The notes under the pieces are model-generated. The model had not been told where the DNA came from. It searched no databases and was given only the letters and a program-made list of their open reading frames with translations. Below, one piece after another: positions 55,949-64,000 of a DNA stretch of 64,000 bases. Where the stretch lies: assembly GCF_023036475.1 (NCBI RefSeq), contig NZ_JAJQKI010000002.1, forward strand, positions 310,001 to 374,000. Direction: 5' to 3'. The first letter of the stretch is position 1; every line of letters begins with the position of its first letter. The translations under genes and the position numbers were made by a program. The DNA comes from Bacillus pinisoli. GTDB lineage: Bacteria > Bacillota > Bacilli > Bacillales > SA4.

Positions 55949-56062
55949 AAAATCCTCTCACTGTCAGTGAGAGGATAGACTTATCGTATAAAAAGGATAC
56001 ATGTGTAGCCTCATTATACTTACTCCGTTTCCTTCTCAGCCTCACAGGACTGTGTTAAAGGG
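55949..56062 (-). promoter_or_regulatory. PyrR-controlled attenuator 1 (pyr leader)
   Basis: The minus strand has the PyrR-binding ACAGTCCTGTGAGGCTGAGA, an antiterminator region, then the terminator CCTCTCACTG/CAGTGAGAGG followed by seven T (55946-55975). Confidence 0.9.
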
Positions 56063-56080
56063 TCTTATTCGATTAACTAG

Positions 56081-56109
56081 ATTATGTCATTAGCCTCGAA
56101 ATTTGTCAA
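56081..56109 (-). promoter_or_regulatory. Sigma-A promoter of the pyr operon
   Basis: On the minus strand the -35 is TTGACA (56104-56109), the spacer 17 bp and the -10 CATAAT (56081-56086). The -35 overlaps the rluD stop codon. Confidence 0.88.
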
Positions 56110-57020
56110 CTTCTTTTTTTCAACCACTCTAATACCTCTTCAAATTCTGGTGGTATAGGTGCTTCAAATTCTAAATATTCACCCGTTCTTGGATGGTCAA
56201 ATCCTAAAATACCTGCATGTAAAGCCTGTCCATCAAGTTCAATCGTTTTTTTCGGCCCATACTTAGGATCTCCCGCTAATGGATAACCAATATATTTCAT
56301 GTGAACGCGAATTTGATGAGTTCTTCCCGTCTCTAACTGACACTCTACAAATGTAAAATCCTTAAAACGCTCAAGTACTTGGAAATGCGTGACAGCATCT
56401 TTACTATTCTTCTCTGTCACGGTCATGCTTTGACGATCCTTTTCATCTCTACCTATTGGTGCATCAATGGTGCCTTTATCATGGGGTATGACACCATGAA
56501 CAATTGCTTTATATCGCCTAGTGACTGTTTTATGAACTAGCTGATTAACTAAAGACTCATGAGCCTTATCATTTTTAGCTATCATCAGTAACCCTGATGT
56601 ATCTTTATCGATTCTATGAACGATACCTGGACGCATTACACCGTTAATACCCGATAGATCTTTACAATGGGCCATTAACCCATTAACCAATGTACCTGAA
56701 ACATGTCCAGGAGCAGGATGAACAACCATTCCTCTTGGCTTATTTACTACAAGTACATCCGCATCCTCATAATAGATTTCAAGGTTCATTTCCTCTGGCT
56801 CTACATCAAGAGGTTCTAAATCTGGGACTGTAAATGTAATGACATCGTCCTTCTTACATTTGTAGTTCCCTTTTACGACATTGTCATTAACAAGCACAAT
56901 CTCACTTTTGATCCATTGCTGAACCTGAGAGCGAGACCAATCATCACTCATGGCTGTTAAAACTTTATCAATTCTTTCAAGATGTTCGTCTTCATTAACT
57001 TTGTATGTTACCTGTTCCAT
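56106..57020 (-). CDS. ylyB: RluD-type rRNA pseudouridine synthase (YlyB)
   Basis: Pseudouridine synthase of the RluA/RluD family, which modifies helix 69 of 23S rRNA in better studied relatives. The 304-residue protein has an N-terminal S4 domain ([23 protein letters not shown]), the catalytic loop [18 protein letters not shown] and [20 protein letters not shown]. It starts at ATG behind GGAGAAAG and overlaps lspA by 26 bp. Confidence 0.96.
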   Translation of the reverse strand: MEQVTYKVNEDEHLERIDKVLTAMSDDWSRSQVQQWIKSEIVLVNDNVVKGNYKCKKDDVITFTVPDLEPLDVEPEEMNLEIYYEDADVLVVNKPRGMVVHPAPGHVSGTLVNGLMAHCKDLSGINGVMRPGIVHRIDKDTSGLLMIAKNDKAHESLVNQLVHKTVTRRYKAIVHGVIPHDKGTIDAPIGRDEKDRQSMTVTEKNSKDAVTHFQVLERFKDFTFVECQLETGRTHQIRVHMKYIGYPLAGDPKYGPKKTIELDGQALHAGILGFDHPRTGEYLEFEAPIPPEFEEVLEWLKKRS

Positions 57021-57483
57021 TCTCTTTCTCCTTTTCCTGCTTTCCTTCTAATAATGTATGAATAAAGAAAAGCCCTACCCCGATTACTAATGCGGAATCT
57101 GCAATATTAAAAATGGGAAAATCGTAAGTAAAAATATATGTATTTATAAAGTCTACGACTTCTTTACGAAATAAACGGTCTATAAAATTTCCAATTGCTC
57201 CACCTAGCATTAACCCAAGTGACCATCCCATTAATTTCTCTTTTGCAGATAGTCGTTGGATAAACACAACAATCCCGATAATAACAATTGTCGTTATAAT
57301 ATAGAAAAACCACATTTGCCCCTGTAAGATTCCCCATGCTGCTCCTCTATTTCGATGGGAAGTGAAATAAAGAAAATTCGTAATAAGTGGTATACTTTCA
57401 CCCAGCTCCATATACCTTACAACTAACCATTTAGTAAACTGATCTAATAAAACCACAATAAATGCGATCACATAATAAATCAA
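56995..57483 (-). CDS. lspA: Lipoprotein signal peptidase
   Basis: Aspartic protease of the membrane that cleaves prolipoproteins at the lipobox. The start is TTG 57481-57483 (translated [15 protein letters not shown]) behind GGGGGAG; the much longer open frame upstream is not coding. The 162 residues have four membrane segments and the catalytic aspartates in GAIGNFIDR and FNIADSALV. It forms an operon with ylyB. Confidence 0.96.
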   Translation of the reverse strand: MIYYVIAFIVVLLDQFTKWLVVRYMELGESIPLITNFLYFTSHRNRGAAWGILQGQMWFFYIITTIVIIGIVVFIQRLSAKEKLMGWSLGLMLGGAIGNFIDRLFRKEVVDFINTYIFTYDFPIFNIADSALVIGVGLFFIHTLLEGKQEKEKENGTGNIQS

Positions 57484-57517
57484 GATGACTCCCCCGCTTC
57501 GGATAAGATACTTACTG

Positions 57518-57546
57518 ATTTTATCACAGACTCCCCTTTCGGACAA
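57518..57546 (-). promoter_or_regulatory. Possible promoter of lspA-ylyB
   Basis: On the minus strand the -35 is TTGTCC (57541-57546), the spacer 17 bp and the -10 TAAAAT (57518-57523). Two inverted repeats overlap or abut the -35 (see findings). Confidence 0.45.
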
Positions 57547-57587
57547 TGAAGCATTGTCAATCGACAAGTGCCTGTCACCTGTCGATT
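57542..57587. repeat. Two adjacent inverted repeats upstream of lspA
   Basis: GACAATG (57542-57548) and CATTGTC (57552-57558) form one palindrome with a 3-nt centre, and AATCGACA (57559-57566) with TGTCGATT (57580-57587) another. They abut each other and the first overlaps the putative -35. Confidence 0.6.
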
Positions 57588-57599
57588 CAGTTTTTGCAA

Positions 57600-57625
57600 G
57601 AAAAAGACGCCTTAGTAGAGGCGCC
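57600..57625 (-). terminator. Terminator of the DksA/TraR-like gene
   Basis: On the minus strand GGCGCCT/AGGCGTC (one G-U) around CTACT, followed by five T, directly after the stop codon at 57626. Confidence 0.75.
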
Positions 57626-57961
57626 TTATATTCTAACGAGGTCACTATAGGTAAAGTCGTGCAGTGTTCTTGCAGTAGGAATTGTGCGTAATTTCTCAAT
57701 GGGAATTTGCTGACCTGTTTCTTCACAATATCCGTAAATTCCAAATTTAAATTTAAGTAATGCTCTTTTTACATCTTCTAAATCATCTTGAATGTGTTTT
57801 TGAATGAGAACTTTCTTTTCATCTTGGTTTCTTTGATAAAAGGGTTCAGTTGCAAATTCTTCATACAGGTGTTCACTACCTAGTTTAAGACGGTTTGCCA
57901 GCTCTTGTTGCATCATGAGAAGTTCAGAATGAATTTCATTAAGATCTACATCCAGATTCAT
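57626..57961 (-). CDS. ylyA: TraR/DksA-like zinc-finger family protein (YlyA)
   Basis: Small protein of the DksA/TraR fold, possibly an RNA polymerase-binding regulator; B. subtilis YlyA sits at the same place. The start ATG at 57959-57961 ([15 protein letters not shown]) follows AGAGGAGG; the longer frame is rejected. The 111 residues have an N-terminal coiled coil and [22 protein letters not shown], but only one cysteine of the usual four remains, so zinc binding is doubtful. It is monocistronic. The spacer to the insertion sequence (57962-58229) has no evident gene. Confidence 0.85.
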   Translation of the reverse strand: MNLDVDLNEIHSELLMMQQELANRLKLGSEHLYEEFATEPFYQRNQDEKKVLIQKHIQDDLEDVKRALLKFKFGIYGYCEETGQQIPIEKLRTIPTARTLHDFTYSDLVRI

Positions 57962-58229
57962 TGAATTTCCTCCTCTAAGATGTTCAGTGTTGTGTATCAT
58001 ATAGTTTTACCTTTTGTCAAGAAAATACAAGCTACAAGATTTTCCTCTCATTCATAAGTTTCGTACTTAATTTAGTCTGTTTTGGTATAGATTTCTAATA
58101 CATTTTATATACCGGACCCTTTATGAATAAAGAGAGGTTCATGTACATTACTCAAATTTAAAAAGCATTAAGCTTAAGAATACTTTTTATGATACTACTT
58201 TTTCTCAATCTCTTTAACCTATGTATGCT

Positions 58230-58237
58230 TAAACATT
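58230..58237. repeat. Target site duplication, left copy
   Basis: TAAACATT, identical to 59620-59627 on the other side of the insertion sequence. Confidence 0.95.
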
Positions 58238-59619
58238 GGTTCTACGTCAAATGTTGGGGTGATGACTAAATAGTCGTCACCCTTATCCAATATGAGTACC
58301 TACTCTTTTATACTGATTAGTTAATAAGATCTTTGCTCTAAAACGCTTAAAGCTTCTAAATCCATAGGCATTCCTTTTGATGACTTTAGTTGAATTATTT
58401 ATCCCCTCTAAAAATCCATTAGAGTAGTTATAGACAAAGCTATTGAGGATCTCTACTTGCCAATTCTTAAAGGTTTTTATGGCATTACTTAGTTCTGATA
58501 TGTCAGCCGATTCAACCATTTCGTAAAACTCTACGAGTTCTTGTTTAACGGTAAAAATGTCTTCTTGGCCAATCTCTTTAGCCCTCTTAAACCATTTACA
58601 ATAAGCTTCTTTCAATTCATACGCTTGTTTTAACTCATCAGACATATCTAAATAGCGTGCCAAATGCCAGCGTTCGTCCTCAGTTAATCGTTCATTCGCT
58701 TTATGAAATACGTGTTTCATTCTCTTACAAGTCTTTCGATCATAATCATGAAAGTCTCCCTGAACTTTTCTTCTAACCTTATCTAGAGCCCAGTAGATAT
58801 ACCTACAAAAGTGAAACCTGTCGGCAACGATGACTGGCTTACCTAGTGCTTCTTGAACAGCTGCTTTAAATGCAGAACTCATATCCATAATCACAATTTG
58901 AACGTTTGCCCCATGCTTTTTTAAGTAGTGCTTAATCGTATTTTTATATCGATTTGGTAGTATATCCAGAGGTTGTTTCGTTACTCCATCAGCTATAATC
59001 AACTGATATTTACCCTCTCTGGTATCACCTTTGTATTCATCAATCGCAATGACTGTAGGTAATAGCTCAACCTTTTTAATCTCATTATTAGCGATTTGAT
59101 CAAATCTACGTACAACGGTCGAGGATGAAGTACCATAGATTTCACTTGTTTCCTTAAAGGATTTCCCTCTTATCGCTCTTATGGAAACCGCTTGATTCCA
59201 CTCAACAGAGGTACGTTGATAACGCTCTACAATCTCTGTTTTCTCTGAAAACCGTTTACCACACACACATGCGTATCGACGTCTTCTATAGAATAGTTGT
59301 GTCTTTCTTTCAAACCACTTTAAATGTTCAATCTTCTGGATACGATAGTCATGTACACGTTTTGTTCGTTGATCACAACTAGGACAACGATGTATCCTCC
59401 GTTCTAACTCCAGGTGGATTTGAATAAACTCTCCAGCTTCCACAACCTTCTTCACTAGTACATCTTTCATTCCAGGTAAATTCATGATAAGATTCATATA
59501 CACGTAAACTCCATTCTCTACTTGTTTCTAGACAATTCAAGTATAAAAGAATGGGAAGTTTGCGTGTATTTTTTTTGCAAAACAAATTGTATAAGTACCC
59601 CAACAAATATTATAGAGCC
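58238..59619. mobile_element. Complete ISL3-family insertion sequence (1382 bp)
   Basis: The element is bounded by imperfect 23-bp terminal inverted repeats, left GGTTCTACGTCAAATG... and right (inverse) GGCTCTATAATATTTG..., both continuing TTGGGGT; 16 of 23 positions match. An exact 8-bp direct repeat TAAACATT flanks it, as is typical of ISL3 elements. One intact transposase gene fills it. It lies between the ileS terminator and ylyA, where it disrupts no gene. Confidence 0.96.
58283..59503 (-). CDS. tnp: ISL3-family transposase
   Basis: DDE transposase of 406 residues. The N-terminus has a zinc-ribbon pair (HRCPSCDQRTKRVHDYR and YACVCGKRF), then a helix-turn-helix region (SFKETSEIYGTSSSTVVRRF), and the catalytic domain with aspartates in TVIAIDEYKGD and VIMDMSSAF and the glutamate in GFLEGINNSTKVIKR. 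It seems full-length without frameshift. It starts at GTG 59501-59503 behind GGAG, or at ATG two codons later. It is oriented like its neighbours. Confidence 0.96.
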   Translation of the reverse strand: MYMNLIMNLPGMKDVLVKKVVEAGEFIQIHLELERRIHRCPSCDQRTKRVHDYRIQKIEHLKWFERKTQLFYRRRRYACVCGKRFSEKTEIVERYQRTSVEWNQAVSIRAIRGKSFKETSEIYGTSSSTVVRRFDQIANNEIKKVELLPTVIAIDEYKGDTREGKYQLIIADGVTKQPLDILPNRYKNTIKHYLKKHGANVQIVIMDMSSAFKAAVQEALGKPVIVADRFHFCRYIYWALDKVRRKVQGDFHDYDRKTCKRMKHVFHKANERLTEDERWHLARYLDMSDELKQAYELKEAYCKWFKRAKEIGQEDIFTVKQELVEFYEMVESADISELSNAIKTFKNWQVEILNSFVYNYSNGFLEGINNSTKVIKRNAYGFRSFKRFRAKILLTNQYKRVGTHIG

Positions 59620-59627
59620 TAAACATT
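59620..59627. repeat. Target site duplication, right copy
   Basis: TAAACATT, identical to 58230-58237. Confidence 0.95.
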
Positions 59628-59635
59628 TTGTGCGA

Positions 59636-59672
59636 TAAAAGAAGGCTTAAGGAGTTTTCCCCTTAAGCCTTT
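59636..59672 (-). terminator. Terminator of ileS
   Basis: On the minus strand AAGGCTTAAGG and CCTTAAGCCTT form an 11-bp perfect core stem, followed by CTTTT. The insertion sequence lies just beyond it. Confidence 0.85.
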
Positions 59673-59677
59673 TATAC

Positions 59678-62446
59678 TTATTCTGTATAGTTTTGTTTTA
59701 TTACATCGGCACAACGCCCACATAAGGTTGGATGACTTGAATCTTCCCCAACTGTTGGTGTGACCACCCAACAACGTTCACATGTTTCACCTTCAGCAGC
59801 ACCAATCTGAATGGAAACATCCTCAAATACTTGTGCGGTTGCTGGAGCCTCTTTCATTGAACCACCAAAATGAACACCTGACACGATGAATAGCTGTTTT
59901 AAATCCTCTTTAATTGAATCTAATAAAGCTTTAGACTTGTCATTTGTATATAGCGTAATGCTTGCTGTTAACGATTTACCGATTAGTTTCTCGTTACGAG
60001 CAACCTCTAGAGCCTTAAGGACATCATCTCGTAGCGACATAAACTGATCCCATTTTTGTTCAAGCTCTTTTGCACCTGAGATTTGGATTGATTCCGGCAT
60101 ATCTACTAGCTGAACACTTTCTTCTTCAACTCCGTGAATGTACTCCCAAACCTCGTCAGCTGTATGAGATAGAATAGGAGCAACTAGCTTTGTTAAGCTC
60201 AATAATGATTCATAAAGGACGGTTTGTATAGATCTGCGATCGCTCTGATCTGCTGCTTCAATATAAAGAATATCTTTTGCAAAATCAAGATAGAATGAGC
60301 TTAGCTCAATCGTACAGAAGTTATGGACAGCATGATAAACAGCTGCAAAGTCATATGATTCATAAGATTTTTTCACCTTATCAATCAATTTATTTAATTT
60401 TACAAGGATATAGAGATCCACTTCTCTTAGTTGATCAAAAGGAACCGCATCTTTCTGGTGGTTATAATCCGCTAAGTTTCCTAATAAGAAACGGAATGTG
60501 TTTCTTATCTTGCGGTAAACTTCAGAAACCTGCTTAAATCCATTATCAGATACACGAACATCTGACTGGAAGTCAACAGAAGCCACCCATAAGCGAAGAA
60601 TATCTGCGCCAAATTGGTTAATAACTTTGCTTGGCAAGATAACATTACCAATTGATTTACTCATTTTTCTTCCTTGTTCATCAAGAGTGAAACCATGGCT
60701 TAGTACTGCTTTATATGGAGCTTTCCCAGTTACAGCCACACTTGTTGATAATGAAGAGTTGAACCAACCACGATATTGATCAGACCCTTCTAAATATAAA
60801 TCAGCAGGACGCTGGAGGTCATCACGTTCTAATAATACAGATTGGTGTGAAGATCCTGAGTCAAACCAAACATCCATAATATCCGTTTCTTTTGTAAACT
60901 GACCATTAGGACTAGACTCATGAGTAAACCCTTCAGGAAGAAGGTCTTTTGCTTCACGCTCAAACCATATATTTGAACCATGTTCTCTAAACAGGGTAGA
61001 AACATGTTCAATCGTTTCGTCTGTAATGATAGGCTCCCCATTTTCACCATAAAACACAGGGATCGGAACTCCCCATACACGCTGACGGGAAATACACCAG
61101 TCACCACGATCACGAACCATATTAAATAGTCTAGTTTCTCCCCATGCAGGAACCCATTTCGTTTCTTGGATAGCTGCTAGTAATTCTTTGCGAATGTCAG
61201 CAATGGAAGCAAACCATTGGGCAGTTGCACGGAAAATTGTAGGTTTTTTTGTTCTCCAATCATGCGGATAAGAGTGTGTAATAAAGCTTAACTTTAATAA
61301 AGCACCTACTTCTTGCAACTTTTCAGTAATCGGCTTATTAGCTTCATCGTAGAAGAGACCTTCAAAACCTTTTGCTTCTGAAGTCATATAACCTTTCTCA
61401 TCTACAGGACATAAAACATCTAGGCCATACTTTTTACCAACAATAAAGTCTTCTTCACCATGCCCTGGTGCAGTATGAACACAACCTGTTCCAGAATCTG
61501 TCGTTACATGTTCCCCCACCATTACTAATGAATCACGGTCATAGATTGGATGCTTTGCTACCACACGGTCAAGCTCTAACCCTTTCACTGTTTTCACAAC
61601 CTGTGGATTTTCCCATTCTAATACCTTTGTCACTTCTTCTAGGAGTGCTGACGCAATGACGTATTTCTGATTGTTTACTGACACCACACTATACTCAAGT
61701 TCAGGGTGTAATGAAATACCTAGGTTTGCAGGAATAGTCCAAGGCGTTGTTGTCCAGATAATGATTTTCTCATCGCCTTGTAAGACACCTTTTCCATCCT
61801 TAACATCAAAAGCAACATAGATGGAAGCAGAACGTTTATCTTGATATTCAATTTCTGCTTCAGCTAATGCTGATTCACTTGAAGGTGACCAATAGACTGG
61901 CTTTAGACCTTTATAGATATAGCCCTTCTTTGCCATTTCTCCAAACACTTTAATTTGCTGTGCTTCATATTCCGGCTTGAGTGTGATATATGGATTATAC
62001 CAATCGCCTCTTACACCTAATCGCATAAATTGGTGTCTTTGACTGTCAATTTGTTCATACGCATATTCTTCACAAAGCTTTCTAAATTCAGAAACGCTCA
62101 TTTCCTTACGATTTACCTTTTTATTTTTTGTCAGAGCCGTTTCAATAGGAAGTCCATGTGTATCCCATCCTGGTACATAAGGTGCACAATATCCAGTCAT
62201 TGACTTATAGCGAACAATAAAGTCCTTTAACACTTTATTTAAGGCATGCCCCATATGGAGATCTCCGTTTGCATATGGAGGTCCATCATGTAGAACATAT
62301 AACGGTCGACCCGCCGTCTTTTTTTGTACTTTTTCATAAATATTCATATCTGCCCATCTTGTTTGAACCTCTGGCTCACGGTTAGGTAAATTCCCACGCA
62401 TCGGAAATTCCGTTTTAGGCATGAGTAATGTATCTTTGTACTCCAT
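59678..62446 (-). CDS. ileS: Isoleucyl-tRNA synthetase
   Basis: Class I synthetase charging tRNA-Ile, with a CP1 editing domain against valine. The start ATG at 62444-62446 ([19 protein letters not shown]) follows GGAGG by 7 nt; a TTG upstream lies in that site. The 922-residue protein has the HIGH box in [14 protein letters not shown], the KMSKS box in [10 protein letters not shown] and a C-terminal zinc site (CERCWVV and CGRCAD). It is controlled by the T-box leader 62534-62760. Confidence 0.98.
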   Translation of the reverse strand: MEYKDTLLMPKTEFPMRGNLPNREPEVQTRWADMNIYEKVQKKTAGRPLYVLHDGPPYANGDLHMGHALNKVLKDFIVRYKSMTGYCAPYVPGWDTHGLPIETALTKNKKVNRKEMSVSEFRKLCEEYAYEQIDSQRHQFMRLGVRGDWYNPYITLKPEYEAQQIKVFGEMAKKGYIYKGLKPVYWSPSSESALAEAEIEYQDKRSASIYVAFDVKDGKGVLQGDEKIIIWTTTPWTIPANLGISLHPELEYSVVSVNNQKYVIASALLEEVTKVLEWENPQVVKTVKGLELDRVVAKHPIYDRDSLVMVGEHVTTDSGTGCVHTAPGHGEEDFIVGKKYGLDVLCPVDEKGYMTSEAKGFEGLFYDEANKPITEKLQEVGALLKLSFITHSYPHDWRTKKPTIFRATAQWFASIADIRKELLAAIQETKWVPAWGETRLFNMVRDRGDWCISRQRVWGVPIPVFYGENGEPIITDETIEHVSTLFREHGSNIWFEREAKDLLPEGFTHESSPNGQFTKETDIMDVWFDSGSSHQSVLLERDDLQRPADLYLEGSDQYRGWFNSSLSTSVAVTGKAPYKAVLSHGFTLDEQGRKMSKSIGNVILPSKVINQFGADILRLWVASVDFQSDVRVSDNGFKQVSEVYRKIRNTFRFLLGNLADYNHQKDAVPFDQLREVDLYILVKLNKLIDKVKKSYESYDFAAVYHAVHNFCTIELSSFYLDFAKDILYIEAADQSDRRSIQTVLYESLLSLTKLVAPILSHTADEVWEYIHGVEEESVQLVDMPESIQISGAKELEQKWDQFMSLRDDVLKALEVARNEKLIGKSLTASITLYTNDKSKALLDSIKEDLKQLFIVSGVHFGGSMKEAPATAQVFEDVSIQIGAAEGETCERCWVVTPTVGEDSSHPTLCGRCADVIKQNYTE

Positions 62447-62533
62447 TTCTCTTTCCTCCAATTTTTAATAGTTTCATCATGTCCAAAATGTAGAATTGTT
62501 AAAAGTAAATGATTAGTAACGTTAAGAAAACGC

Positions 62534-62760
62534 AAAAAAGACCCTCTATCCCAAAAGGGACGAGAAGGTCTCGCGGTACCACCCTTATAGACTGATTCCA
62601 AACCATTACTTAATGTTTTGGTATTGAACAGTCCACTCTACATTCGTAACGAGAATGATTCGCCAATGCTTACTATTGTTCAGCTTGGGACTCAAGGGTG
62701 ATCTTCATTCTTTTTCCTGTAACGGGCTCCCACCATCCCCGAATCGCTAAAACAGTTTAC
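62534..62760 (-). promoter_or_regulatory. T-box riboswitch, isoleucine-specific
   Basis: On the minus strand the T-box core AGGGTGGTACCGCG (62572-62585) is followed by the terminator GACC-TCTC-TCCC / GGGA-AGAG-GGTCT with six T (62534-62571). The upstream stem I region contains GGTGGGAGCCCG and the likely specifier AUC (Ile) at 62700-62702 in GAAGATCACC. Uncharged tRNA-Ile would stabilise the antiterminator and allow ileS transcription. It fills most of the 406-bp spacer between divIVA and ileS. Confidence 0.95.
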
Positions 62761-62820
62761 AAAAAGAAATTACTGTCCCTATCATAGTCAAATCCATTAT
62801 CAGACATTGTTTGTTAATGA

Positions 62821-62849
62821 ATTATATGTAATTATCTTTATTTCGTCAA
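62821..62849 (-). promoter_or_regulatory. Sigma-A promoter of ileS
   Basis: On the minus strand the -35 is TTGACG (62844-62849), the spacer 17 bp and the -10 TATAAT (62821-62826); it starts 4 bp after the divIVA stop codon. Confidence 0.8.
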
Positions 62850-62852
62850 GAC

Positions 62853-63362
62853 CTAATCTTCTGAATCAAGTTCTGCTGATGGAACCTTAATTTCCTTATT
62901 AAGTTCCATTAGGTGATCCCAATCATCATTTTCAATCAAGTCTAATTGAGCTTGGATGAGCATTCTGAATCTGTTTCGGAAAACTTTAGATTGTTTTTTA
63001 AGCTCATCAATTTCAATTGTGACTTTTCTAGCCTTTACAAGTGATTCATTAATGATACGGTCTGCATTTTTCTCTGCTTCTTTGACTATTAATTTAGCCT
63101 CTTTAGTAGCGTTTCTTTTTACTTCTTCTGCTGTTTCTTGAGCAATAAGAATTGATTTGTTAAGTGTCTCTTCAATGTTAGAGAAATGTCCAACTTTTTC
63201 TTTTAACTCAATGACCTTTTCTTCTAATTCCTTCTTTTCACGAATTACTAACTCATAGTCTTTAATTACCTGGTCAAGAAATTCATTTACTTCATCTTCA
63301 TCGTATCCGCGAAACCCTCTAGAGAATTCCTTATTATGAATATCCAATGGTGTTAAAGGCAC
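62853..63362 (-). CDS. divIVA: Cell-division and polarity protein DivIVA
   Basis: Coiled-coil protein that binds curved membrane at septa and poles and recruits MinJ and other factors. The start is GTG 63360-63362 (translated MPLTPLDIHNKEFSRGFRG) behind GGAGGTG; the frame open upstream includes that site. The 169 residues have the lipid-binding N-terminal domain with FRGYDEDEVNEFLDQV and two long coiled-coil segments (about 25-65 and 70-135). Confidence 0.97.
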   Translation of the reverse strand: MPLTPLDIHNKEFSRGFRGYDEDEVNEFLDQVIKDYELVIREKKELEEKVIELKEKVGHFSNIEETLNKSILIAQETAEEVKRNATKEAKLIVKEAEKNADRIINESLVKARKVTIEIDELKKQSKVFRNRFRMLIQAQLDLIENDDWDHLMELNKEIKVPSAELDSED

Positions 63363-63451
63363 TCTGGCCACCTCCACGTTCTCATTTATACAATTTTTTT
63401 CTTAATTCGACAATTTTACCTCTATTTCCTTCTATTTTAACAAACTTTTTG

Positions 63452-64000
63452 CTATTTGGCTTTACCTAATTTTAATCTATATTTATCTCTTTTTGTCTTC
63501 CCTTCTATTTCAATTATTTTACACCTTCCGAATCCCCTTACAGACAACATGTCTCCCTCTCTACATTCAAAAGAGGTTTCTTCTACCTGCTTCCAATTAA
63601 CCTTTACAACTCCCCCCTTAATAAGTGGAGAAGCTTTTGACCTTGATAGATTATATGCTTCTGCAATTAGAACATCTAACCGAAGTGATGATGCTGTACA
63701 AAACTCCTCTTTCCATTCCTCTACAACGGGAAGAAGAGCTGTGAACTCTTTTTCTATCAACGTAACTTTAGCTCTGCCGATAGAATGTAAGTTCATTTGT
63801 ATGAAATCTGCAACTTCTTTAGCAACAATAATTTGAACCCGTTCATTGTCGAATAGAATGTCACCATACTTAGCTCGTTTTAGCCCTAATGACATAAGTG
63901 AACCTAAGACTTGTGGATGCTCAATGGTTACAAATTTATGAGGATATTCAACCTCAAATAGTTTTAACTGAAAGTCAATTAATTCTGGTACATAATAGTC
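63452..64000 (-). CDS. ylmH: S4-domain RNA-binding protein YlmH (5' end outside the window)
   Basis: The frame is open to the window edge, 35 codons beyond the first internal ATG (DYYVPELIDFQLKLFEVEYP and FVTIEHPQVLGSLMSLG), so the N-terminus is missing. The visible 182 residues include a central RNA-binding fold and a C-terminal S4 domain (SLRLDVLIAEAYNLSRSKASPLIKGGVVKVNWK). YlmH is encoded upstream of divIVA in the Bacillus ylm cluster; recent work implicates it in rescue of stalled 50S complexes. It lies 89 bp from the divIVA start. Confidence 0.93.
   Translation of the reverse strand, partial: DYYVPELIDFQLKLFEVEYPHKFVTIEHPQVLGSLMSLGLKRAKYGDILFDNERVQIIVAKEVADFIQMNLHSIGRAKVTLIEKEFTALLPVVEEWKEEFCTASSLRLDVLIAEAYNLSRSKASPLIKGGVVKVNWKQVEETSFECREGDMLSVRGFGRCKIIEIEGKTKRDKYRLKLGKAK

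Noticed and set aside
57484..57744. 87-codon N-terminal extension of lspA
   Set aside because: It overlaps the ylyA terminator and the promoter region, and the family N-terminus fits the TTG at 57483 with a strong ribosome binding site.
63456..63836. 126-codon plus-strand frame opposite ylmH
   Set aside because: Antisense to a clear S4-domain gene, low complexity, no ribosome binding site.

Overview
The window is a stretch of core chromosome from a low-GC, endospore-forming member of the Bacillaceae. The 26-codon spoVM gene, fapR, remA, prkC/prpC, rqcH, divIVA and the gene order all match the Bacillus subtilis ylmH-to-rbgA interval. Almost everything is transcribed leftward (minus strand); only rpmB and rqcH run rightward. 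The sequence does not allow a species call. Two differences from the B. subtilis 168 order (from memory) are visible. A signal peptidase gene (lepB) sits between rplS and rbgA, and the cys/sulfate-assimilation block is absent between pyrE and rqcH.

Region by region, in transcription order from the right edge: ylmH (cut by the window edge), divIVA, a T-box leader with ileS, a complete ISL3-type insertion sequence with an exact 8-bp target duplication, a DksA/TraR-like gene, lspA-rluD, and the pyrimidine operon pyrR-pyrP-pyrB-pyrC-carA-carB-pyrK-pyrD-pyrF-pyrE with three PyrR-type attenuators (56109-44017). rqcH follows on the plus strand, then a P-type Ca2+ ATPase, a NERD/zinc-ribbon protein, yicC-like yloC, remA, gmk, rpoZ, coaBC, priA, def, fmt, rsmB, rlmN, prpC, prkC, rsgA, rpe, thiN, spoVM, rpmB (plus), yloU-yloV, sdaAB-sdaAA-recG, fapR-plsX-fabD-fabG-acpP, rnc, smc, ftsY, ylxM-ffh, rpsP-khpA, ylqD-rimM-trmD, rplS, lepB and the start of rbgA.

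The genes form coherent modules: UMP synthesis and uracil uptake under PyrR; fatty-acid and phospholipid initiation under FapR (promoter and operator are both readable); translation start, modification and quality control (fmt, def, rsmB, rlmN, rsgA, rqcH); Ser/Thr phosphorylation (prkC/prpC); the signal recognition particle (ffh, ftsY, ylxM); and ribosomal protein and tRNA/rRNA maturation genes.

The coding content is conserved, so the less ordinary signals are in the spacers. (1) A family of roughly 128-bp hairpin repeats occurs in three arrays. Its stems differ between copies but change on both arms together. Each array lies between a stop codon and the next sigma-A-like promoter. (2) Two diverged MITE-like elements occur, one of them inside the pyr operon. 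(3) Six TATCAG/TATCAT half-sites spaced 20-21 bp apart lie upstream of the NERD gene. (4) Structured leaders of unassigned function precede coaBC and rpmB. I saw no CRISPR array, prophage, tRNA or rRNA gene, and no convincing new multi-gene system.
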